A stretch of DNA of 43,977 nt from a virus: IMG/VR virus record IMGVR_UViG_3300050122_000067, positions 1 to 43,977 of that record. One strand, written 5' to 3'. The notes under the pieces were generated by a model. It was not told where the DNA came from. It worked only from the letters and a program-made list of their open reading frames with translations, and did not search any database. Below are positions 8,901-16,842 of this stretch, piece by piece. Numbering within the stretch: position 1 is the first letter of the stretch; every line of letters starts with the position of its first letter. A program made the translations under genes and the position numbers.

Positions 8901-11142
8901 TAGCCAAATGGATGACTTGATTAGACAGCGTGATGCTTTGGAAGGTAAAGAAGATCGCAGTGCTGATGAAGAAACAGATCTTGAAAATTTAAATAATCAA
9001 ATTGAGGCATTACAGGATCAACGGGATGCTAAGTTTGATGAAATGGATGTTCAGGATAAAGTTGCAAGTAGTCCGAATATAAAACCGGAAGATCGTGAAA
9101 AATATAACGATGTTCTGAATAAAATAAATCGTGAAAAGAAAAGAGTCGTAAAATTTGATGATCGTTATCAGGTGGATGGTCAGGACTATAGAAAGGTTAC
9201 CGATCTTATTGGGGATACTATTTCTGATGAACAACGTCAGGACCCCAGAACCCAGGCCGCTGTAAGTATAGGTAATACTATTGATAGTGTTACAAAGGCA
9301 TATTTTGCCAATGGTTTAACCCAGGAATTTAAAGATTCTGTTTCTGATAAAATGACTCCAGAGACATTTACTGGTATAGTTAAATCACTGGATAAACTTA
9401 AAGCCGATCTTGAAAGAAAAGGAATCAACATTGTATCAAGTAACGTTTTTGTTACCGATCCTACTTTAAAGGTTGCTGGTGAAATTGATTTACTTGGTGT
9501 TGACAAAAACGGTAATTTCAAGATATATGAAATCCAGGCCAGAAGAGGGGACGTTTACAGACAATATGGTAAGAGGGGATTGGGGGTAAAACTTCGTGAT
9601 ATTGATGGAAAGAGGCTTAGTATGTACCGCAATATGTTTGCTAATCAGTACGGGTCTATCCCTGATGAGATTGCGGTTAAATTTCCATTCGAAGTAAAAT
9701 ATGACAAGACAAACCCTAACGGGTTTATCGAAAATGCCAAGATCAGAGAAGAGATTCGTTTTAATCCTCTTAAGAATGTTGAGATTAAAATGAAAAACGC
9801 GGAACCTTTGAGAATTGGTTCTAAATACAGCAGTGTAGACATGAACCGGATCTTTCTGGATACATTCTTACCTACAAAGGAAAGCGGTGATAAACTTAAG
9901 TTCCTTTTTAGAAACATATCATTAAAAGAGTTGACAAACGGAATGAAGTTGACTGTAAGAGAAGCCCTGCCCGAATTTAAAGCAAAATATGAGCTTCAGC
10001 GTAAGGCCCTGGCAAAAGAACCCGTTGACTTTAACATTAGAAAATTCAGAGATTACAAAAACAAAGACGAACAGGGTAATCCAAGAGAATTCCCTAATCT
10101 TTATAGCCTGGTAGGTAATGTGGAGATGGGGTTAACTTATGACGGTACTCCGGCAGGTTATATGTCTCCAGTAGAGACTATGGCCTACAAGGATATTGAC
10201 GGTAACTTTAAAATACTTGATGAAAACACAGATATTGATACATATTCTGAAGTTACAGGCAACGATAAGGAGAGCTACAACGAATTTAGGAGGATAGCAG
10301 CGGCCTATAAGAAATTACATACAGAATTGACCAATAGAATGAGGGAGTCTCCTAATCACGAGATAACGCTGTCAAACGATGAATTAAGAAAGTTGGTTGA
10401 TTTGAAACCTTCTGTTGGAGAACTTGACCTGGTTAAAGGCAAAGATCAGAGACCTGATTTGAAGGACATTGCTTTCTCTGGTGTTAAAATCGGAGGAAAG
10501 TCTATACCGACTGTTGCAAATATTGACAACAATGACGCTGTTAAGATTTTGATGGATAAGGGTAGAAAGAGTTCTGGTCTTCTTAAGAAATATCAGGAAG
10601 TTGATAGATGGGCCAATGCTCATATAAATGATTTGAAAGCAGCAATGTTTGATAAAAACGGAACTAAGGTTACAAGTAATGTTGCAATAGTAGAGTCCCC
10701 TTCCGGAGATTATAAAATTGTTTCATTAAAGGCTAAAGGAGATTTTAATCCTGATAATCATGAAGATTTTGTTGATGGTTTGGGAAGTAAATTTACAGCA
10801 GCAACAACTAAGAATGTTTTCAAGAATGAAAACATAATGGTAGTTCCTAAACAAACCGATGAGGTAATAAATCTGGATTTAAAAGAACATCAGATTGTTT
10901 CTAAAGTTTATGAAACTGACGATATTGATACCCTGGAAAAATATGGATTAAACCCATCCAAGATAACTCCAGAAACAACAGACACAAAGATTGATCAGTT
11001 TTTAACTGCCTTATCTGATAAGGATAGACAAACCCTTGATGATTTTAGTCTAAATACTAAGGAATCAATAAGAACGGATTTTGAACAGGGGGATTGGTCT
11101 TCAATAGACGATTACATTGATAATATAAAAAATTGTAAATAA
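5959..11142 (+). CDS. Giant polyvalent virion protein with RecB-like nuclease domain
   Basis: This 1727-aa protein begins with a segment containing YNSDTLGFLPDRDNEDLYAE and a Gly/Ala-rich hydrophobic stretch (about residues 215-235, DGAAFMVGAFVPGMA). From memory these occur in internal proteins of crAss-like phages. Further Gly-rich hydrophobic segments (about 510-525) could act at membranes during genome ejection. The middle is long, charged and probably helical. Residues about 1070-1225 form a PD-(D/E)XK domain of RecB type: GEIDLLG (E1175, D1177), YEIQ (E1191, Q1193) and a late KRLSMY in the QxxxY position. The Lys usually found after the second acid is Gln here. Base composition rises to 45-47% G+C over this domain against about 28-30% on either side. 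It ends in a TAATG overlap with the next giant gene. A likely role is delivery with the DNA; the nuclease target is unknown. Confidence 0.7.
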   Translation: MPDFNKYAADVPNVRPEQVIGLSQIVQPKYDYVNTFPPTADLNSGASPEAAQQNTKGFWEKDSKKLNQLFGGVPTSPGAVTPYNEAKRYNSDTLGFLPDRDNEDLYAEKQGFFNSVGSGLGRLVGLTVTKTGTGLGYLAGLVGVGNDSEKYGSGFGAWIAGAGDNGISKWFQSIEDDKIKTDWLPIYQKASEKDHGLFRSLGDLDTWTDKLVDGAAFMVGAFVPGMAISKLKLGANVIEGLSALQGIGRTEEAAALATEGVSGTVASKALETEGLGATIETPETAGTIRPEKGATFKMNGGVPTGADALQHIPRALKWINNAKLARSIDVGATSIINTASQAMYSANDSKNNAYQSLINQKDQNGNNKYSVEQANQISAKVARDNYLMNLGALSLMNLWEANFMFKKPNLSNTFGKQEFGINGLFGDATLAKQTFGERAYSVIKGPAKGVLTTGVWLGNMQLAIDRLNNNPDNFNLDFGDKLKAVGRQYVTQLGNAIVGDDPEAAKSIGIGGLLGGIAGKLLGHNENKEVKKNLSELNKQVSAFREIGNIYKTDDAGKLILEDGNPALDQDKVKSWVASFNKILSLNQVGKSFEKRGVNEMAKLYGDEVFSRFAKAHFDSGMGDLLYQKLRDVSGISKEDLALLGFDPDSKNKETTELLNNYTKKAQNLEELYNNIHGNYVSTDIPNTKAGQKKQFDITDKMFYLSARSQTLSEIIKNSKDTYERVKANADTFNQSFNSLTDGVVDQYNELFENTYSAGKQPPIHPDLYEAEADYTKINQTRDESKDKLDDFVKNNKEVLEKLKKDSRGRYMYEIANKNLLPSAKEMERQQIVQAETTLARNATMNVLSRLADPKFGVKYYDQVYSKELERHAQESGTYDDITKEDDVATKQTKEFYADPKKDLTKLSSTVTPEEVNDAYAQAVDENKIDNKEQIADYIAEKISKGQKLTDQEEVIRKSLGQEVEDNLQKRAKKSDLNELGSQMDDLIRQRDALEGKEDRSADEETDLENLNNQIEALQDQRDAKFDEMDVQDKVASSPNIKPEDREKYNDVLNKINREKKRVVKFDDRYQVDGQDYRKVTDLIGDTISDEQRQDPRTQAAVSIGNTIDSVTKAYFANGLTQEFKDSVSDKMTPETFTGIVKSLDKLKADLERKGINIVSSNVFVTDPTLKVAGEIDLLGVDKNGNFKIYEIQARRGDVYRQYGKRGLGVKLRDIDGKRLSMYRNMFANQYGSIPDEIAVKFPFEVKYDKTNPNGFIENAKIREEIRFNPLKNVEIKMKNAEPLRIGSKYSSVDMNRIFLDTFLPTKESGDKLKFLFRNISLKELTNGMKLTVREALPEFKAKYELQRKALAKEPVDFNIRKFRDYKNKDEQGNPREFPNLYSLVGNVEMGLTYDGTPAGYMSPVETMAYKDIDGNFKILDENTDIDTYSEVTGNDKESYNEFRRIAAAYKKLHTELTNRMRESPNHEITLSNDELRKLVDLKPSVGELDLVKGKDQRPDLKDIAFSGVKIGGKSIPTVANIDNNDAVKILMDKGRKSSGLLKKYQEVDRWANAHINDLKAAMFDKNGTKVTSNVAIVESPSGDYKIVSLKAKGDFNPDNHEDFVDGLGSKFTAATTKNVFKNENIMVVPKQTDEVINLDLKEHQIVSKVYETDDIDTLEKYGLNPSKITPETTDTKIDQFLTALSDKDRQTLDDFSLNTKESIRTDFEQGDWSSIDDYIDNIKNCK

Positions 11143-14100
11143 TGGCAGTAGCTTGTCCAAATAAGAACATGTCCGAATGGAAGGAATTAGCACAACGCTT
11201 TGGTGATAATATTGCCGAAAGTCTTTATTATAGAAATGAAGGAGAGATTCCTTCTGTCCAAGAGGCCCAGGCAATGCTGCGTGGAAGTAAGGTTGGTCAG
11301 TTTAAGGGGCTTGTTAGACATTTACAAAACACTGTTTCCACTGATCCTATTGATTTAGTAAGCAATATGTCACGTATTGTTCAGAAGGTCGGATCGGATC
11401 TTTATGTCGTTAAAGGAAGCAAATTGAGTGAAAAGCCTACTGTTGGTGCTGAAATGGAAATTCATACACCAAATATTAAGTTCTTAAAGTCAATTAATGA
11501 ATCCGTTGGCCCACTGTTTAATCTTATAAAGGTTAACGAAAGTAGTAGCTCTGCCTCTTTGGGGAATGATGTTATTACTGATTTAAGAAATGGAGAATTC
11601 GACTCCCTTCAGGGCCTTACTTATAAAAATGATGCAACTGACGATCTTAAAAGAGATCAAATATTAAAAGATCTTTCTGAACAGGCTTTAAACAGTAATG
11701 AGGAAAGAAGAGGACTCGAATCTTCTATTGGTAAACCTATCGTTGATAAAATTATCAAATATAATGAATCTTTAAAACCTGCTGAAGAAAAGACTGACGC
11801 TAAAAAAGTAGAGGATGCTATAAAAGCGAGTCCTGTTGTATTCAATAATTTAACTGAGGACGATAAAGGGAATTATGTATTCTTTCATTATTCTAATGCT
11901 GATTTAACTAAATCAGGTATTAATCCAGAGAACTTTGGAAAGAACACTAATGTAACCGGAAGAGAAGAAGCTTCAAGAAGCGTTCCTGCAAGCCTTTATT
12001 ATACAGACTCTAAAGTAGCAGAGCCTGGGCTTGGTACATATAAGCATGTAGTAAGGGTGCCAAAAAGCGAAGTGTATCCTTTTAACTCTGATCCATTGAA
12101 TCTATATACTGAAGCTGAAAAGCGGTTCAAAGAACAGTATCCAGATAGATCATTTAACCCTAATGAACAAATTGGTTGGATAGGTAAAGTGGCTGCTGAG
12201 AAGGGATATAAAATGATTGTTGCGGAATGGGGAGGGTTAAAGAAGAAAGCATTAAGAGCAGAAAGCATCAATACATTAAAACCGGAGCTTATTGAAAAAC
12301 CTTTAGGGGGTACATATGGTGCTAACGCTATTGAACCAATAGGTAATGAAAAGTTTATCACAAATAGAAAAAGATATAAATCTGAAATAACCGATAAAAG
12401 CGCAACAACTGACGCAACCGTTTTAAACGATTATGCCCCTGGAACATATAAGGTTGAAATCAATCAGGATGTTCTGAATAATATTGCATCAAAGAACGCT
12501 GATCTTAAAAATAAAGAGAATGTATCTGATCAGAAAGAGACATTGGCTACTAATAATGATATTTTAAATAATAAGGCTCCTAAATACAGTAAAGCGTATG
12601 GAGATGCACAAGTTGCTTCCGTAAACTATAACCTTATAAATAATTTGCAGAAGAAGTTCAATATTCCTTATGAAATAATAAATGATAATACTTCAGATTA
12701 CAGGGGTAAGTTTGAAAATGGAAAAGTGACTATTAATGCAGCAAAATTAAATGAATATACTGCCTTGCATGAATACCTTCATCCGTTTACAGCAGCAATG
12801 CAAAAAGATAATCCGGATCTCTACAATAATCTTATTCAGGACTTACAAAGCACAGAAGCTGGTAAGAAAGTAATTGAAGAAATAAAAACCAAATATCCAG
12901 AACTCGGTTCAAAAGATCAGTTAGACGAAGCTCTTGTAAGTCATCTTAGTCAAATTACTCAACAGGATCAAATAAAAGCTAAACCCTGGTATAACAGATT
13001 AATGGATTGGTTTAGAGATCTGTTTGGTAGAAATAATGTAAGCATATCAGGTCTGGACATGAACATGACCCTGGACGATATTGCTAATAAGATTATTGAT
13101 CCTACTTATAGTGCGGATTTAAAGCATTACGCTGCTTCTAATGATATGGCTGCAAAATATCAAAAAGATAATGATACCCCAGAACATTCTGAGAATTTTA
13201 ATCGTATTCTTGATAAAATCAAAAACAATCTGACCCTTGATATAAATATTCCTGCAAAGAATAAAGAACAGGAAACACGTAAATATTTCTCTGGTCGCCA
13301 GTTGGCAGACATCCAGGCGAATAAAAATGTTTATAGGGCTGTTAATGATTACGTAACAAGTGCTATTATAAATGCAAAGAAGATCAATGAAAAATTTGAT
13401 GAGTTTAAAACTCTTTATGATGGAGCTGGTGGTAATTTGTCAGAGGACCAGAGAATTAAAGGGGCTGGTGTATTGGCTGAAATGGAACAGCATGTCGCTC
13501 TTTACAATCAAAGTAGTTTTATTATAGATGCTATCAAACAAGAAAACGCTGAGGAATATGATGATAATTTCAAACTATTAAAAAATCGTTTGGATGGGGA
13601 TACTTCAATTATTAATAATTATCATGAGTATGGTTTAAAGCTTATGAGTGATTGGTTATATCCAACAATGAAAAAGGCTATTGATAATGATATTAAGTCT
13701 GGTAACATTCAAAAGATGCCTGGTTATGCTGAATATCTAGCTGTAAAAGCAAAAAGCCCAAATATAGAAGAAGGTGACGCTATTGAACAAGGAGTAAAGA
13801 CCTGGTTGAAAGGGCAGATGGAACATGCTACTAGTGATATTGGATTTTTCAATTCATATATGACTGGAGTTTTAAATTCTAAGGACGCTATCAGTCAACT
13901 TACTGCTCTTTCCCTAAAAGAAGAGTTTGCAAAAAACAATTCAAGATTATTTAAAGTTAAAACCTCAATACAAAATGCAATTACGAAAGTTACTGGTAAA
14001 AAGATTTTTACAACTAATGAACAGCATAAAGAACTCTATAAAGGATTTGTCCATCAAGTAGACAACTGGGAAAAGACAGGCTATGATGAAGACGGTAATG

Positions 14101-16364
14101 CTAAGTTCGATTATGTTAAGAGAACAGCGTTTCATGAACCATACCGTTATGATCAGTTTTATAAAGCAAAGAGAGAGATGTTTGAAAAACTTGGATTTCG
14201 TCCAAATAAAAATGATGAATCCGCATATGCATCATGGCAAGCAAAAAAGGATGCATGGTTTGATGAACACAGTGTTCGTATAGCAAATGATAAGGGAGAA
14301 ACCATTCGGACGGTTCCTTCAGATCGTTATATAAATCCGGAATATGCTAAAGCGTCTTCTGATCCTTTATTTAAAGAGCTTACTAAGCATTACAACGATG
14401 CAAACGGTAAGCTTGGTAAGTACCAGTTAAAATATGGTATTGTTCCTCAGCAGGAAGTTGAGGGTGGATTATTATCCGGTCTAAGTGCAAAGAAAGGGTT
14501 GAAGGAGAATGTTCAGGGATTAAAGGAAAACTTAAAAACGTCTTTAGGATCTCGTTTAGGAGATTATTATGCTCAAGATATAGACGGTAAAGAATATAAA
14601 ACTATTCCTATTCGCTGGACTCATCTTGTGGATGAAGACCGTCTGAATTATAATTTAGGTAAGACGGTTGGTGATTTTTGGGAATCTTCTTCTAAATATG
14701 AATCAGCTAAGAATGTAGAACCATTGGTTCGTACTCTTAAAAACTTTATAGAAGGAAATTCCCTTTTAAAAATAGGAGAACGTGATGCTCCTGAGATTGA
14801 TGCTAAAGGTGGAAAAAGAATTAGTAATTATGTAAAAAATCTTACTAAGACAAAAGATCAACCAAATATTAATAGACAACTCGTAGACTTCTTAAATGAT
14901 ACTATTTACGGGGAAACAGAAAAGAAGTCAAACATTAAATCTCCTTTTTTGAATTTGAAATATTTAGTTTACAAGAAAGGTGACACTTCTGTAAACGGTA
15001 AAGCGCATCGTGAATATGTTTATTCTCTTGAAGATCTTAAAAAGAAAACCGGTTCAGAAAGTATTGAAAATGATCATTTCACAAAAGGAACTGAAAAGGA
15101 TGTGAACGGTTATGGTGTTACTCTTGTTCGTAATGACAAAATTTTATCAGTAAATAAATTAGGAAGAAAATTAAATGGATTATCAGCGACTATTAACCTG
15201 GGAGTAAACGTTATTGCGGGAGCGTCCCACTTACTTCGTGGAGTTGCCTCTAATTTTATTGAAGCCACAGGAGGTAAATATTTTAGTCATCCTGATTGGG
15301 CTTCGGCTTATAAAGAATATTTCAAGAACCTTACTAATTTCAGCTTCATGGAAGATACTAGAGGCGGTAAGGGTTCGAAGATAACTCAACTGTTGACTCA
15401 TTATGGTACATTCCAGGGAGAATTCCTAGATCAGTTTGGTAAGCATATTGGGGAAGGAGTTGTAAACAAGCTTTTTAAAAGATCATCTCTGTTCTTTTCA
15501 ATACACGGGGCTGAACACATGATTCAGACAACCCAGATGATCGCAGCCATGAAGCATTTGAAGCTTGCCGATGGAAAGACTTCTTTGTTTGATGCCTGGG
15601 AAAAGGGTGAAGACGGATATATAAAGATTAAAGATGGTCTTAAATGGGATGATACAAAGGACAACGAATTTAAAAACCTGGTTCAATCCATTAATAAAGA
15701 CCGTGGTAACTATTCAGACTTTGATAAGGCTGCTCTTAGCCGCTTGTGGTGGGGTAAGATGATAATGATGTTCCGTAGGCACATTTTTAATGGTATTAAG
15801 GCGCGTTGGGGTGCTTCTTATGTAGATTATGAAAGAGGTGGGGCCACTCAAGGCTATTACAGGTCCTTTATAACCAGCTTGGCAAGTGAATTCAATGAGT
15901 TCAGGCTTAATGGAAAGTTCCGTAAACTGAGTCCAGATGAAGCGTACTATGCTAAAAAAACACTTGCTGATATAGGAATGTTTGCAATGCTTGCCGGGGT
16001 CCTGGTGCCAGCCTTTAAAGATAAAGAAGAGCATCCTACAGGGGCAGATGATTACCTGGCTCTGTTCGCCAGAAGACTTCAGATGGATGTCAGCTTCTTC
16101 TATAACCCTTTGGAATGGAAGAAGGTAATTCAGAATCCGGTAGTTACTGGAAGTACTATTGATAAGTTTGCTGACTTCTTTCATCAAGCGGCAACGGCTC
16201 CTTCAGAAGAATATCAAAAGGACGGATCATCTTATTCTGCCGGTGATAGTAAACTAGCTCATAAAGCTTCTCAATTAATACCGGGATATAGAATAGCTTT
16301 AAACTTGCAAAACCCTCAAGATCTATTAAAATTTTATGATCTTCAGAAGCCGATTGGAAAGTAA
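11142..16364 (+). CDS. Giant polyvalent virion protein with ART-like and zincin domains
   Basis: This 1740-aa protein starts at the ATG overlapping the previous stop. Residues about 240-385 (YVFFHYSNADL..., SLYYTDS, then GYKMIVAEW) resemble the ADP-ribosyltransferase-like domains found in phage polyvalent proteins; this is tentative. HEYLH at 543-547, with a downstream acidic residue in DEALVSHL (about E596), gives an HExxH zincin metallopeptidase signature. Residues about 610-1340 are long, helical and charged. Near the C-terminus are hydrophobic stretches at about 1347-1375 (INLGVNVIAGASHLLRGVAS) and 1608-1625 (ADIGMFAMLAGVLVP), which could engage a membrane. I saw no DxDGD RNA polymerase motif. 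Together with its neighbour it fits proteins packaged in the capsid and ejected with DNA. Confidence 0.65.
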   Translation: MAVACPNKNMSEWKELAQRFGDNIAESLYYRNEGEIPSVQEAQAMLRGSKVGQFKGLVRHLQNTVSTDPIDLVSNMSRIVQKVGSDLYVVKGSKLSEKPTVGAEMEIHTPNIKFLKSINESVGPLFNLIKVNESSSSASLGNDVITDLRNGEFDSLQGLTYKNDATDDLKRDQILKDLSEQALNSNEERRGLESSIGKPIVDKIIKYNESLKPAEEKTDAKKVEDAIKASPVVFNNLTEDDKGNYVFFHYSNADLTKSGINPENFGKNTNVTGREEASRSVPASLYYTDSKVAEPGLGTYKHVVRVPKSEVYPFNSDPLNLYTEAEKRFKEQYPDRSFNPNEQIGWIGKVAAEKGYKMIVAEWGGLKKKALRAESINTLKPELIEKPLGGTYGANAIEPIGNEKFITNRKRYKSEITDKSATTDATVLNDYAPGTYKVEINQDVLNNIASKNADLKNKENVSDQKETLATNNDILNNKAPKYSKAYGDAQVASVNYNLINNLQKKFNIPYEIINDNTSDYRGKFENGKVTINAAKLNEYTALHEYLHPFTAAMQKDNPDLYNNLIQDLQSTEAGKKVIEEIKTKYPELGSKDQLDEALVSHLSQITQQDQIKAKPWYNRLMDWFRDLFGRNNVSISGLDMNMTLDDIANKIIDPTYSADLKHYAASNDMAAKYQKDNDTPEHSENFNRILDKIKNNLTLDINIPAKNKEQETRKYFSGRQLADIQANKNVYRAVNDYVTSAIINAKKINEKFDEFKTLYDGAGGNLSEDQRIKGAGVLAEMEQHVALYNQSSFIIDAIKQENAEEYDDNFKLLKNRLDGDTSIINNYHEYGLKLMSDWLYPTMKKAIDNDIKSGNIQKMPGYAEYLAVKAKSPNIEEGDAIEQGVKTWLKGQMEHATSDIGFFNSYMTGVLNSKDAISQLTALSLKEEFAKNNSRLFKVKTSIQNAITKVTGKKIFTTNEQHKELYKGFVHQVDNWEKTGYDEDGNAKFDYVKRTAFHEPYRYDQFYKAKREMFEKLGFRPNKNDESAYASWQAKKDAWFDEHSVRIANDKGETIRTVPSDRYINPEYAKASSDPLFKELTKHYNDANGKLGKYQLKYGIVPQQEVEGGLLSGLSAKKGLKENVQGLKENLKTSLGSRLGDYYAQDIDGKEYKTIPIRWTHLVDEDRLNYNLGKTVGDFWESSSKYESAKNVEPLVRTLKNFIEGNSLLKIGERDAPEIDAKGGKRISNYVKNLTKTKDQPNINRQLVDFLNDTIYGETEKKSNIKSPFLNLKYLVYKKGDTSVNGKAHREYVYSLEDLKKKTGSESIENDHFTKGTEKDVNGYGVTLVRNDKILSVNKLGRKLNGLSATINLGVNVIAGASHLLRGVASNFIEATGGKYFSHPDWASAYKEYFKNLTNFSFMEDTRGGKGSKITQLLTHYGTFQGEFLDQFGKHIGEGVVNKLFKRSSLFFSIHGAEHMIQTTQMIAAMKHLKLADGKTSLFDAWEKGEDGYIKIKDGLKWDDTKDNEFKNLVQSINKDRGNYSDFDKAALSRLWWGKMIMMFRRHIFNGIKARWGASYVDYERGGATQGYYRSFITSLASEFNEFRLNGKFRKLSPDEAYYAKKTLADIGMFAMLAGVLVPAFKDKEEHPTGADDYLALFARRLQMDVSFFYNPLEWKKVIQNPVVTGSTIDKFADFFHQAATAPSEEYQKDGSSYSAGDSKLAHKASQLIPGYRIALNLQNPQDLLKFYDLQKPIGK

Positions 16365-16420
16365 TAATGCGAGTATGCGTTGAAATTTAGGGTTGATAGC
16401 GGCATTTTTTATTTGTTTAT

Positions 16421-16428
16421 TATATTTG
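16421..16428 (+). promoter_or_regulatory. Promoter -7 element for tail/lysis unit (TATATTTG)
   Basis: TATATTTG matches the Bacteroidota TAnnTTTG element exactly and is identical to the element at 33371. It lies in the 151-base gap between the giant gene and the tail genes. A TTG at 16393-16395 is the best upstream candidate, but its 25-base spacing is longer than usual. Transcription would start around 16435, leaving a leader of about 80 bases. Confidence 0.6.
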
Positions 16429-16441
16429 TGGTTATATAATG

Positions 16442-16496
16442 ACTTTTCCATAGAAAAGTGGGCCTTTTACCAAAAAGGTGGAGTTATTTCATAACT
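16442..16496 (+). promoter_or_regulatory. Leader RNA with three consecutive hairpins
   Basis: Three short stem-loops follow each other with almost no spacing: ACTTTTC/GAAAAGT (16442-16448 with 16453-16459, loop CATA), CCTTTT/AAAAGG (16463-16468 with 16473-16478, loop ACCA), and AGTTAT/ATAACT (16482-16487 with 16491-16496, loop TTC). They fill the 5' leader between the TATATTTG element and the ATG at 16516. No T-tract follows, so they are more likely mRNA-stabilising or regulatory than terminators. Confidence 0.6.
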
Positions 16497-16515
16497 GAAT
16501 TTAAAATATTATTAT

Positions 16516-16827
16516 ATGAATTGGGGAGACTTTCGTGACCCGTTTAATCACGCTATCACTTTATTAAAGCAGATCGCTAATCACACTAATCAATCAGGTT
16601 GTTGTACTGCTGTAACTTCTTCTGGGATAAATACTTCTATTCCAGCGGGGTTTGCTTCTATTGCTATTACTGCTGAATCAGGCGGGGTTAATATTACTCT
16701 TTCTGATGGAACTGTATTTCCTTTATCTGTTCTTGGTGAAGTTTTTGTTGATGCCGCTGGAGCAAATAAGTCCTTACCGGCTTATACAATTTCCGGTGGT
16801 ACTTGGAAATGGCATGGTATTAAATAA
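16516..16827 (+). CDS. Small putative structural protein (103 aa)
   Basis: First gene after the hairpin leader. The N-terminal 30 residues look helical (DFRDPFNHAITLLKQIANHT). The rest is rich in Gly, Ser, Thr, Ile and Val and predicted beta, ending in GGTWKWHGIK. A vicinal Cys pair (CC, about residues 29-30) lies at the junction. This layout, a helix followed by a beta sandwich, is common in small phage tail or head-fibre adaptor proteins, but I do not recognise the family. It lies 15 bases before a fibre gene and probably belongs to the same attachment apparatus. Confidence 0.5.
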   Translation: MNWGDFRDPFNHAITLLKQIANHTNQSGCCTAVTSSGINTSIPAGFASIAITAESGGVNITLSDGTVFPLSVLGEVFVDAAGANKSLPAYTISGGTWKWHGIK

Positions 16828-16842
16828 TTGAAATTTTAAATA

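Noticed and set aside
11999-12361. 120-codon leftward open frame opposite the second giant gene
   Set aside because: It is a shadow of the coding frame of the 1740-aa gene, with no recognisable domain and no leftward neighbours.
15714-16187. 157-codon leftward open frame opposite the end of the second giant gene
   Set aside because: It lies fully antisense to a long coding frame and has no family features; chance open frame.
5959-16364. The two giant proteins as crAss-like virion RNA polymerase subunits
   Set aside because: I found no DxDGD-type catalytic motif; the visible motifs are nuclease, ART-like and zincin.
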